DNA from: Bacteroidota bacterium | GTDB lineage: Bacteria > Bacteroidota > Bacteroidia > Flavobacteriales > Flavobacteriaceae | NCBI GenBank assembly: GCA_022601215.1 | Contig: JAHZIZ010000047.1 | Location: forward strand, 1-16,524 | Direction: 5' to 3' | Length of the DNA stretch: 16,524 nucleotides | Part shown: one piece after another, positions 1-8,900 of the stretch | Position numbering within the stretch: the first letter of the stretch is position 1 | How the letters are laid out: every line of letters begins with the position of its first letter | Notes under the pieces: model-generated | The model's database searches: none | What the model saw: the letters and a program-made list of their open reading frames with translations, nothing else | Told to the model about the DNA's origin: nothing | Program-made: the position numbers and the translations under genes

Positions 1-411
1 AGTTAAATATACTCTACATTGCTCAATAGCAGGCGACAAGATTTTCCAACTTGTTTCATCTTTTGTGTACAGGTAATAGCTACTCGCGCCCACAATAAAC
101 CACGTGCTAGCATCAATTCGCCCGACTAGACTTCCATAACTTACATCCTTATTGTGTGGATCCACATTGGAAGGAATCATTCCTAAAGGGTGTTGCTGTT
201 GTGCTAGAGTGAGTAAAGAATCTTTTAAACCTGCAATAAGGATGCTGTCATTAATCCAAAGTCCTGCCATTCCGCAAACAATACTATCTCTCGCCCATAT
301 GCGCTTGTAATTGTCCGCATCAATAGTGCTGGCTAATATGCCATTGGGAGTGCAAAGACTATGCAATAGTTCAATGGCGTTCTCGTATAAAAGATCAACA
401 GCTGTATTCAC
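1..411 (-). CDS. Six-hairpin glycosidase, amylo-1,6-glucosidase/GH100-like (N-terminal part)
   Basis: Translating the minus strand from the left edge gives 137 codons of an open frame that runs out of the window, so the C-terminal part is missing. Residues about 34-45 read YKRIWARDSIVC, and further on come IPSNVDP (about 80-86) and GRIDASTWFIVGA (about 97-109). Family knowledge: the W-x-RDS and GR-DAS-WF pattern is typical of (alpha/alpha)6 six-hairpin glycosidases such as bacterial amylo-1,6-glucosidase-like and GH100-like (neutral invertase-like) proteins. There is no signal peptide, so a cytoplasmic enzyme acting on an imported sugar or glycoside is inferred. The start is GTG at 411-409: an in-frame TAG lies seven codons upstream (432-430), and the first in-frame ATG falls after the WARDS motif. 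Only 7 bases separate it from the stop of the upstream gene, so it is probably the last visible cistron of the operon. Exact family and substrate are uncertain. Confidence 0.72.
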   Translation of the reverse strand, partial: MNTAVDLLYENAIELLHSLCTPNGILASTIDADNYKRIWARDSIVCGMAGLWINDSILIAGLKDSLLTLAQQQHPLGMIPSNVDPHNKDVSYGSLVGRIDASTWFIVGASSYYLYTKDETSWKILSPAIEQCRVYLT

Positions 412-418
412 GGTTACT

Positions 419-1324
419 TTATTGTTCTTCTAAAGGTAAGAAAATATCTGCCTGCCAGTCCAATGGGTTTCCTCCAGAATGCGGATCATTTAAAAAGATT
501 TCAAGGGGGAGTTTTTTGACAAATAGGCCTTCACGTTCGGCATACTCGAGAAGGTGAAACCAGGCATAATGAGAAATGCGATAGTTGCCGTTGAAGGTTG
601 TTTTTAACGCTTTGAAAGGAAGCGTCTCCTTAAATTGAATAGTTTCATGAAGGGGCAAGCTGTCTCCTTTGCTAATGGGAAAACAAAAGTTGAATTGGAT
701 CATATCACTGCCTTCATCCCAGGAAGTAACTTCTAAAAATGGATCTCCCTGCAATTCTATGTCATTTCCTTTTAAGTATTCCATTATAATGGCAATGGTA
801 GCTAGCATATTCGAAGCCTTTTGCTTCGTAGAGGAAGTAACAGGGAGATACGCGCAATAGGAACCACCGTAGTCGGTTCGTTCGATGGTGCCCAGTTTAA
901 ATTGTTTGCCTTTAATAGCAATAGCCTTGCCAACTTCTTCAACATTTTTAACACTTCGTTTTACGAAATCATTTTTAAAAAAAGGAACCTGTAAACGCTG
1001 TTTAAAACTATGATTGAGATCCGTAATATGAGCAGTTACTTTCGTGCTATTGTTTTTTTCCGAATTGAGTTCCCATTGATATAAAAATGATGAATCTCCT
1101 ATTTTGAAGGATTGGGAAATTTCGGAGTACGGCTGTCTATCATTTGTCACTATGACACTTTCGGTTTCTCCAGAATAATTTTCCCAGTCCAAAATTTGCT
1201 GAAATATGAGACTTTTGGATTGTTCTGAAGTAAAAGAGACTTGATAATCTTCCTCTTTTGCTACAAAATACCAACACACAACCAATATTAAGATTGGAAA
1301 CAATATTTTCAGAAAGCGTTTCAT
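419..1324 (-). CDS. Membrane-anchored SRPBCC-like / GyrI-like effector-binding protein
   Basis: This 301-residue protein begins with a short positive stretch and a hydrophobic helix (about residues 4-21) with no lipobox cysteine, so it is probably anchored in the inner membrane with the rest in the periplasm. Residues about 28-125 look like an SRPBCC (polyketide-cyclase type) segment, with DWENYSG near 46 where such proteins often carry a similar aromatic-rich turn. Residues about 145-300 resemble the bacterial effector-binding (GyrI/AraC-type) fold: PFLEVTSWDE near 195-204, FNFCFPI near 211-217, a Tyr/His-rich helix near 248-263 and a closing LEIFLNDP strand. No helix-turn-helix is seen, so it is unlikely to be a transcription factor; ligand binding or modulation is inferred. 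Its ATG overlaps the stop of the haloperoxidase gene by one base (TAATG), a classic coupling junction. The domain assignment rests on pattern recognition only. Confidence 0.6.
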   Translation of the reverse strand: MKRFLKILFPILILVVCWYFVAKEEDYQVSFTSEQSKSLIFQQILDWENYSGETESVIVTNDRQPYSEISQSFKIGDSSFLYQWELNSEKNNSTKVTAHITDLNHSFKQRLQVPFFKNDFVKRSVKNVEEVGKAIAIKGKQFKLGTIERTDYGGSYCAYLPVTSSTKQKASNMLATIAIIMEYLKGNDIELQGDPFLEVTSWDEGSDMIQFNFCFPISKGDSLPLHETIQFKETLPFKALKTTFNGNYRISHYAWFHLLEYAEREGLFVKKLPLEIFLNDPHSGGNPLDWQADIFLPLEEQ

Positions 1325-2679
1325 TATTCGGCAGTTAACGTCAATCGTTCTATCACCAAGTCACCTACCTCAATACCTTGATCTAAACCAATTTCAACAG
1401 CTGCACGGTAATGAATTCCACCATACATTCTACTCAATGCCGCTTCTTGAGCCGCAGCGTTGAATGATTTAAATGATCTTACTGGGAGTCCATAAGGGAG
1501 TTCCGTGTCGTCAAGGAAACCAAAGTTTTTTCCAAAAATACTTGTAAGTATGGTTGCCGCACTCCCTGACACTACAGAGTGACCACTTACATACTCTGGA
1601 AACGGAGGTGTTTGCAGAATTGGTTCCCAGTTTTCATCAATGTTATTGTTAATTAAGGTTTCTGGTCTAATAAGATTACTTCGGTATTTTTCATCCCAAC
1701 AGCTAATAAAGGCGTCGAAAATACCAATAGAAGTTTTGGTGTAGGCATAAACGGTTTTATTGAAATCGGCGTTTGTTTTTTTACAAGCAATTTTGGTGAT
1801 TCCCATCCAATGCGCTCCAGGAGTAATTTTTTTAGTGGCAAACATAAGATGACCTCTAGTCACAGATACATAGGGATTACAGTCCCAGAATTGAGCGATG
1901 GCAATTTCTTCACTTTGGTCTCCTTCTTTTGTGATGCGTTCACTTATCTCGTAAACTTCCAGTAGTTCTTTATAAAAGTCACTGTCCTTCTCTAAAGAAT
2001 AGGGCGGAGGTGGGGTGGGTTTGAATTGAGCGGAAGAGTCTAAAACAAAAGGACGAATCTTTTTCCAATGAGGTTCAATTCCATCCATATATGCTGGAGG
2101 GGTGGGTTGCCACCTAGAAGGATCGTCTGTGTTGACTGAAAACTTAGGCATGGTACGGGTTTGTTTATAAAAATCTCCATCATACCAGGTTTTAATATGG
2201 TCACTCACTACCAATCCATGATCTTTCGCTTTTTCGAATTCTTGTTGATTTATTTCACTCCATTTCTTATATAAACTGTCTTGATAAACTTGCATTCTAT
2301 CTTCAGAAAAAATAAGAGACTTACTAACTTCCATATGGGCGATAAGTGCTGCTAAGGAATAGTTAAGGCTAGTGTCTTGTGCTTTAGGAACAGGGCTTAG
2401 TCCATTTACTTGACCAACTAAAGAACGATAATTGGAGTCTTGTTGTGCGATAATCTCATAGGCAGCAATATTAGGATAAGCATAAATTCTACTTGCTACG
2501 GGCGGTGAAAATATATCGTGTACCATAATCTTGCTCACCTCGTCTGCTGCTTGTTGAAAGTCATTTGCAGTTATGATAATGGGCTGCTTTTCTCCACAAG
2601 AATGGAGGAAAAGTGCCGAGATAACCAGAACGAGAAGGGATATTTTATTTTTTAAAGCTATAAACTTGGGCTGCATCAT
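1324..2679 (-). CDS. Vanadium-dependent haloperoxidase-type lipoprotein (PAP2 superfamily)
   Basis: A 451-residue predicted lipoprotein: hydrophobic segment 13-25, then LHSC with acylated Cys28. The C-terminal third carries the vanadate pocket of vanadium haloperoxidases: Lys331 and Arg338 (KYRSNLIRP), Ser365-Gly366-His367 (PEYVSGH) and Arg417 with His423 (SRMYGGIH). The spacings of seven (Lys to Arg) and six (Arg to His) match those of the fungal chloroperoxidase, and the acid-base/axial histidines are present. Known for the family: vanadate-assisted oxidation of halides by hydrogen peroxide, giving hypohalous acid that halogenates organics; the fold is shared with PAP2 acid phosphatases. 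Whether this one uses chloride, bromide, iodide or phosphate esters cannot be told. Signal and lipobox place it outside the cytoplasm. Two adjacent ATGs (2679, 2676) are possible starts; either overlaps the upstream FG-GAP gene, by 35 or 32 bases. The next gene overlaps its stop by one base. Confidence 0.9.
   Translation of the reverse strand: MMQPKFIALKNKISLLVLVISALFLHSCGEKQPIIITANDFQQAADEVSKIMVHDIFSPPVASRIYAYPNIAAYEIIAQQDSNYRSLVGQVNGLSPVPKAQDTSLNYSLAALIAHMEVSKSLIFSEDRMQVYQDSLYKKWSEINQQEFEKAKDHGLVVSDHIKTWYDGDFYKQTRTMPKFSVNTDDPSRWQPTPPAYMDGIEPHWKKIRPFVLDSSAQFKPTPPPPYSLEKDSDFYKELLEVYEISERITKEGDQSEEIAIAQFWDCNPYVSVTRGHLMFATKKITPGAHWMGITKIACKKTNADFNKTVYAYTKTSIGIFDAFISCWDEKYRSNLIRPETLINNNIDENWEPILQTPPFPEYVSGHSVVSGSAATILTSIFGKNFGFLDDTELPYGLPVRSFKSFNAAAQEAALSRMYGGIHYRAAVEIGLDQGIEVGDLVIERLTLTAE
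2645..2679 (-). other. 35-base coding overlap, FG-GAP gene 3 / haloperoxidase
   Basis: The haloperoxidase ATG (2679-2677) sits out of frame inside the FG-GAP codons AAC AAT GAT (Asn-Asn-Asp), 35 bases before that gene ends in TAA (2647-2645). No Shine-Dalgarno sequence precedes it. Translational coupling by reinitiation is the likely reading. Confidence 0.75.
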
Positions 2680-5600
2680 TGTTGTAAATTATTAAGAGAT
2701 ATGGTTGGTTGTTATGTTGAATTACTTGTAAATGTCGCACACTTTTGTGTTCCATAGAGAGTCCTAAAGTATTTCCCAGTTCGATGTTGTTTTCTGAATG
2801 AATTAAGGCTCCAGAAAAGCTATCAAATCTGCCGTGAAATGGAATCACACCAAAATAATTGCCTCCGGCTAGGACACTTTCTTTTCCATCTCCATTAAAA
2901 TCATAAGCTGTAAAAGCTTTGATAGGAGCGGTTTGCAATGATGTAGGAAACGATTCAAATGTAAAGGTATTCCCATTATTTCGCAAGAAGCCAGAGGATA
3001 ATGTATTGACCTCATGCAGGGTAGCCTCGTCCAATACTTCTTGACTAAAGACTTCTTTCATTGTTTTTCCAGCAAAGGAATGATAGTTGTTAAATTTCTT
3101 CCGAAGATATACGAGCTGCTCAGAGAGCTCATTGAGTCCCAATAATGGATAATAGTTCCCTTGTTTTTCTGAGGCTAGAATCGTTTCTGTACTTCCATTT
3201 TTATCGAAATCCGCGTAATACATTTTTAAAGGTGCTTGTAGCGAAGCGTTCAATTTACTATTCAACCCCCAATTTCCAAGGAGGTAATCGGTATCGCCAT
3301 CTTCGTCAATATCGAAGGGCAGGATTGTTTGCCATAGCCCGGAATGCTTTTTGTCTACTACGTTTACTTCGTAAAGTGATCCGTTATCATTTCTGAAGAA
3401 GGTAGGTGACATCCATTCACCTATAACGATTAGGTCTTTTTGGCCATCTCCATCAAAATCGTCCCAGATGGCATCTGTGACCATCCCTAAATCTTCTAAT
3501 TTTTGAATTTTTCCTTTAGTGTACTTTATAAAAGAAACTGGGGTTTTTCCAAAATCCAAAGGCATGGTGTAGTTGCCCTCAAAGACTAGAGGGCCATAGT
3601 TTTTCTCTTCCCAAGAATCTGGGTTGTCAAATATTTTAATTACTCCTGTATTCATTAATTTATCCTCTCCGTTCATTGTGAAAGTAGAATCCGGAGACAT
3701 GGTAAGAAGTTGATTACTCAAAACCTTTTTTGAAGGAGAAATACTGTTGCCACCTACAGAAATAAGTCCTATTAGAGCGTTTTCTTTTTCTAAGTGCATG
3801 ATATCCATGTCAATAGTTTCTGCGATACTATCCTTCCAGATTTTAGGTGTATTTAATACGGAATATCCGTTGGTGTCGTTTCGATAAATTACAGAACGTT
3901 GATTTTTAGCTCCGCCCAGAAATATGTCATCCTTTCCATCTCCACTAAAATCACCAACGGCTACAGCAGGCCCTCTTTTTGACACCTCATACGGAATGAG
4001 TTTTTGATAATCAAAGTCGCTATGCATGTCTTCCATGTGGACGTAGTCAATCCCAAGATTGTTTCCTACTCTTGAGAACAATGTTTTCTTATTCGTGGAA
4101 TCCTTTTTAATTGGAGAGGCATTCTCAACTTTCACGAACAGGGTCTTATTACTCCCTGCCTTTTCCAAAAGTTGTGTGGTATTGTCTGGCCAGACTATTC
4201 GGATAGAGTCTACTAGACTGTTACTGCCCAGTCCAAAATGAAGTGTAGGTTCACTGGAAGATTGCCATCCTTTATTTGGAAACAACTCTCTATAGTGCAA
4301 CGTGTCATTGGTATACGCATAGACTTTTGAGCCAATACCAAAAAGATTTTTTTCTTTGTATCGAAGTTGGATTTTCAGATAGTTAGCGTTAGAAGTATTT
4401 GTGTTTTCAAGCAAGCTTGCAGGAGCATTCAGATTGTTAATGATCATGTCTAAGTCTCCATCGTTGTCCAAGTCCCCTACGGCCGTGGCTCCAGAAACCC
4501 CTGCGACAAAAGGGGTGTTTGTTTTGGAGACATCTTTAAAATGCCCTGTGCCATTTCCGTAGAATAAATAATTAGGCATCGCTCCTGATGGCATCATTTC
4601 TAATGCCTGTTGGTCTACGAGCTTACTTTTGTTCATTTGTTTTTGAATTTCACTGCTCGATACAAACCGAATAAAATCGAGATCGTTTGGGCGTTTTGGA
4701 ATACCGTTAGAAATGAAAAGGTCTTGATGACCATCCATGTTATAATCATTGAATAAAGCACTCCAACTCCAATCGGTAGCCGCAACTCCATTTAACAATG
4801 CGCTTTCTGTAAAAGGGGCATCAGTATTATTGGTAAAGAGCATGTTGCGGGTGTATTGGTAATGATAGCCGTAGCGTTGTGTCCGCAATTGAAGCGTTTG
4901 ATAGGTGTCATCACCTTCACTCGACTTTAATACCGTTTCATCCTGAGGTGCCATGTCTAAGGAAATAAGATCTGGTTTTCCGTCATGGTTGATATCAGCC
5001 GCATCATTCCCCATAGAAAATCGGGAAGTGTGGCCAAAATAGTGTCGTAAACTTTCCGTGAAAGTACCATCTCCATTGTTGAGGTAATAGTAGTCGTCTT
5101 CGTGAAAATCGTTTCCTATATATAGATCTGGATAGCCATCTTTGTTAAAATCACTCACAGATAGTCCTAGACCATAACCATTAATTCCACCATAAATCCC
5201 TGCTATTTCACTAACATCAGTAAAAGTGCCTCCGTCGTTTCTTAAGAGCTTGTCACCGGTCTTGTCATTTCGTTGATTTCGTACATTGGCTTTACCAAAA
5301 GAGTTTTCGGTATGGACGGCATGGTTGAGTACATATAGGTCTAAATCTCCATCAAGATCATAATCGAAAAATGCAGCAGTGGTTCCGTAGCATTGAAAAT
5401 CTAGATTGTATTCTTTTGAGCGTTCACTAAAAGTATTGTCTTGGTTATTAATATATAGTTCATTGTGTCCCGTAAAGTTATTAATTCCTACGACTGCAGT
5501 TACATAAATGTCCAACCAGCCATCACCGTTTACATCTGCCATGATAGCTCCTGTGTTCCAGCTATTGTTTCCTGTAATGGCTGCCTTTTTAGAAATATTT

Positions 5601-5908
5601 TTGAATCTAAGGTTGCCGGTGTTGAGGTATAGTTGATTTTCGTGCTGGTTGGAAGAAAAAAATAGATCGGGTAAACCGTCATTATTTATGTCTCCAATGG
5701 CTGCACCTCCCCCATTATAGAAGTAGAGGTAGTCCAAAATATTTAAGGAATCACTCTCTATAAGCTTATTCTCAAAATCAACCCCCGACTCACGAGGTGT
5801 CACATTTCTAAATAGTGAAGACTCCTTGTTACAGCTTACGAGCGACAAGATAAAGCCAAAGAATAATATCAGTTTATGGGTTGATAGCAAAGACTTTCGG
5901 TTTTTCAT
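2645..5908 (-). CDS. FG-GAP/VCBS repeat lipoprotein with ASPIC/UnbV domain (paralogue 3)
   Basis: Third of three collinear paralogues. From the ATG at 5908 it has 1,087 residues: a basic start, hydrophobic segment 13-24, and lipobox LVSC with Cys26. I count twelve DxDxDG-type calcium loops (for example DINNDGLPD, DVNGDGWLD, DLDNDGDLD, DFSGDGKDD, DIDEDGDTD), the usual core of FG-GAP/VCBS blades. Residues about 506-596 are an ASPIC/UnbV domain (FGIGSKVYAY ... LHFGLGSN ... IRIVWPDN). Near residues 920-960 is the charged, non-repeat segment shared with its paralogues. Family knowledge: such repeats build integrin-like beta-propellers; ASPIC/UnbV has no proven catalytic role. A surface scaffold or binding protein is inferred. 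A TTG at 5920 would add four residues, but the ATG is preferred because it gives a cleaner signal peptide and sits at the conserved 35-base overlap. GHTSRFSMGND links it more closely to paralogue 1 than to paralogue 2. Confidence 0.92.
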   Translation of the reverse strand: MKNRKSLLSTHKLILFFGFILSLVSCNKESSLFRNVTPRESGVDFENKLIESDSLNILDYLYFYNGGGAAIGDINNDGLPDLFFSSNQHENQLYLNTGNLRFKNISKKAAITGNNSWNTGAIMADVNGDGWLDIYVTAVVGINNFTGHNELYINNQDNTFSERSKEYNLDFQCYGTTAAFFDYDLDGDLDLYVLNHAVHTENSFGKANVRNQRNDKTGDKLLRNDGGTFTDVSEIAGIYGGINGYGLGLSVSDFNKDGYPDLYIGNDFHEDDYYYLNNGDGTFTESLRHYFGHTSRFSMGNDAADINHDGKPDLISLDMAPQDETVLKSSEGDDTYQTLQLRTQRYGYHYQYTRNMLFTNNTDAPFTESALLNGVAATDWSWSALFNDYNMDGHQDLFISNGIPKRPNDLDFIRFVSSSEIQKQMNKSKLVDQQALEMMPSGAMPNYLFYGNGTGHFKDVSKTNTPFVAGVSGATAVGDLDNDGDLDMIINNLNAPASLLENTNTSNANYLKIQLRYKEKNLFGIGSKVYAYTNDTLHYRELFPNKGWQSSSEPTLHFGLGSNSLVDSIRIVWPDNTTQLLEKAGSNKTLFVKVENASPIKKDSTNKKTLFSRVGNNLGIDYVHMEDMHSDFDYQKLIPYEVSKRGPAVAVGDFSGDGKDDIFLGGAKNQRSVIYRNDTNGYSVLNTPKIWKDSIAETIDMDIMHLEKENALIGLISVGGNSISPSKKVLSNQLLTMSPDSTFTMNGEDKLMNTGVIKIFDNPDSWEEKNYGPLVFEGNYTMPLDFGKTPVSFIKYTKGKIQKLEDLGMVTDAIWDDFDGDGQKDLIVIGEWMSPTFFRNDNGSLYEVNVVDKKHSGLWQTILPFDIDEDGDTDYLLGNWGLNSKLNASLQAPLKMYYADFDKNGSTETILASEKQGNYYPLLGLNELSEQLVYLRKKFNNYHSFAGKTMKEVFSQEVLDEATLHEVNTLSSGFLRNNGNTFTFESFPTSLQTAPIKAFTAYDFNGDGKESVLAGGNYFGVIPFHGRFDSFSGALIHSENNIELGNTLGLSMEHKSVRHLQVIQHNNQPYLLIIYNNDAAQVYSFKK
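5874..5908 (-). other. 35-base coding overlap, FG-GAP genes 2 and 3
   Basis: The ATG of paralogue 3 (5908-5906) lies out of frame within AAT AAT GAA (Asn-Asn-Glu) near the end of paralogue 2, 35 bases before its TAA (5876-5874). The geometry is the same as at the next junction downstream, which points to translational coupling. Confidence 0.7.
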
Positions 5909-8900
5909 TATTGATGGCAACGAGCAGATAGCGATTGCCCATTTTATCTTTCACTGTGGTCATATGCTTCACTTCTTCTTTCACAAAGAATCCAGTTTCG
6001 CTGTAGTCTTTCCAAATAAAACTTTGGTCTTCTCCTTGTAATAAAACAGTTCCGTAATTGGCATCTAAACGAGAATATTGTGGCCTAAACTCATAATTGT
6101 TTCCACCCATGATGATGTCGAGTTTGCCATCTTGATTCACATCCTCGCAGCTAATGCCGCAAACGCAGGAGAACTGAGCTTGAGCTGGTAGCTGTTGTAT
6201 ACTGAAATTGAAATCTCCTTCATTAATTACTAAGACCGTTTGAGAGGTAACCACTTCTCTCATTCGTGTTCTTTTGATGACATCTTCTGAGAAAAGCTCT
6301 TGAATGCTTTTAGTTGCATATTCGGACGCCTTTAGGTTTTGTTTTTTAAGTGAAACCATTTGAGATACAATTTCTTGTTTCTGATGGATGGGCATGTCCT
6401 TTCCATTAAGTCGTTGCGTAACAATCTGCTCAATGGTTCCATTATTGTCAAAGTCATTAACCCATATTTTCATCACTTGTTCTTCAGTAGGTTGATAGTG
6501 TAGATTCTGCCCCTGATTACCCAATACAAGATCTTGGTCACCATCCCCATCGATGTCAACAGTATGGATACTATTCCACCAGCCACTAAGAGCATCTAAC
6601 GAACTAGCTTTTTTCACTAATTTTCCATTTTCGTTTGCATAAATTGCAGGCGCTCCCCAGTCTGACACGGTGATGAGCTCTTGAGCCTTCGAGTTGTTTA
6701 AGTCAACCCATGTCGCATCTGTTATCATTCCACTTTGTTTAGTTGCTACAGCAGTTTCTCTAAAAGTGTTTTTAAAGGTGCCGTCTCCCATGTTTTCCAA
6801 ATAGGTGTGATCTGGATCTATTCCGTAAATTCCAATAATACTTCTAGACCCTAAAAACACATCGATATCACCATCACCATCCACATCATTTGGTGCAATT
6901 ACAGCAATATTTTTGCTGCTAGGGGGAAGGTCTAAATTGGTCTTGGTGAACTCTCCCTGTCCATTATTTAGATAGAGTCTAACGCTTTCTGTAATGGTTG
7001 TATTTACTTGGTTACCTCCGCTTCCAATCATTAAATCCAAGTCGTTATCACCGTCTGCATCAAAAAATACTGCAGCCGTATCTTCAAGCTCTTTGTCTTG
7101 GTCTAAGTTGAGGCTGGCAGTAAATGCGCCATTTCCATTATGTAAATACAGTGTGCCGGCTTGGCCTTTAGCACCTCCTATAAACACATCCTCATTGCCA
7201 TCGCCGTTGACATCCGCAGTTGCCATCGCGGGACCCTCTTCGGAAACTTTTTTATAGATGAGTCCTTCGTAATCAAAATCATTGTAATTGTTTTCATCGT
7301 GTGATGCGAAGGCAGTGTTAGAGAGTTCTTTTAGTAGTGTTTCTTGTTTCTTCGGATGGCGGATGGAATAGATTTCGGTGGCTTCATTTTGCTTTAAATT
7401 TAAGGTGGTGTTCGTTGAAACCTCTGTTAATTTCGTTGTGGCATCATTCGGCCAAATCACTCGTATAGAATCAATGGTAGTTGTTGCGCCTAATCCGATG
7501 GTCATGGAATGCTCTATCGAAGATTGAAATCCTCGAGAGGGTATTAATTCTTGCAAAGTCACCTGATTGTTATAATATAGTTTAACAGCAGTTCCTATTG
7601 CAAATTTATTGTTCTCACTGCCTTCGAAAGTTAGCTTGATGTAATTGTTATCGGTAAGCTTATCTGTATTGTTCTGATAAACAAAGGAAGGCATGTTTAC
7701 GTTGTTTACTACCAAATCTAAATCACCATCGTTATCAAGATCACCGTAAGCAGCTCCATTGGACATACTTTCTAATCCAAGACCCCATTCTTCCGCTTTG
7801 TCATTAAATGTTAGGTCTTTATTATTATGATACGCATAGTTGGGTAGAGGATGAATAGGCATCTTATCAATAATGGAGTCGATCGCTTCTTTTTTGCCGG
7901 TCAATGCCATTTTTTGAATAATCTCATTGGCCAGGAAATCGACAAAGTCCAGATCGGTTAAGTCATGATTAATTCCGTTTGTGATAAAGATATCTCTGTA
8001 TCCATCATTATCCATGTCGAAAAGCAATCCAGACCAACTCCAATCCGTAGCTGAAACTCCGCTGTAATAAGCAATTTCGGAAAAAGAACCGTTTCCATTA
8101 TTGAGCTGTAACGTATTCTGAATATACTGCTGATAAAAATCTTTACTTTGTTTCAGTTTGAATACATTGTAACCTTCAAATTCCATCACAGATTTTACAC
8201 GTTGATCTCCTTCCGGTAGCATATCAGTAATGAAAATATCGGCATTTCCATCATTGTTTATGTCGGCCATATCAATTCCCATTGCAGACAGTGATAGATG
8301 CGAGGTATAATTTTTAATTTCTTCAGAAAAAGTACCGTCTTGATTATTTATATAGAGATAATCTCGTTCGTAAAAATCGTTAGAAACATAGATATCTGGA
8401 TATAGATCATTATTTACATCACTTACCATAACTCCTAATCCAAACCCAATAAGGCTACCATAAATACCGGCATTTTCACTTACATCGGTAAACTTTCCAT
8501 TGTCATTTCGCAATAACATATCTCCAACCCCTCTGAAAATTTGAGGTACATCCCAATTTTGGGCTCGCACATCTCTTTGATGTGCAAATCCTAAACTACT
8601 CACTGGAATATTACTATTGTTGAGGATATACGCGTCTAGATCTCCATCTTTATCATAATCGAAAAAGGTGGCATGGGTAGAGAAACCTGTTTCCGCTAGA
8701 CCGTATTCTTCCGCTTTTTCTGTAAAAGTTAGATCCCCATTGTTGATGTAAAGGTCGTTATTGTGATTATTGCCTTCCATATTGCCGGCATTACTCACAT
8801 AAATATCCAAGAGTCCATCTTGATTTATATCTACCATATTCACACCAGTAGACCAAGGTTTGCTTCCTTCAACACCTGCTGAAGCAGAGATGTCTTTAAA

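Noticed and set aside
419..1324. The GyrI-like protein as an AraC-type transcription factor
   Set aside because: There is no helix-turn-helix region, and an N-terminal membrane segment takes its place.
5909..5920. TTG at 5920 as the start of FG-GAP paralogue 3
   Set aside because: The ATG four codons later gives a normal basic lipoprotein signal and matches the conserved 35-base overlap.
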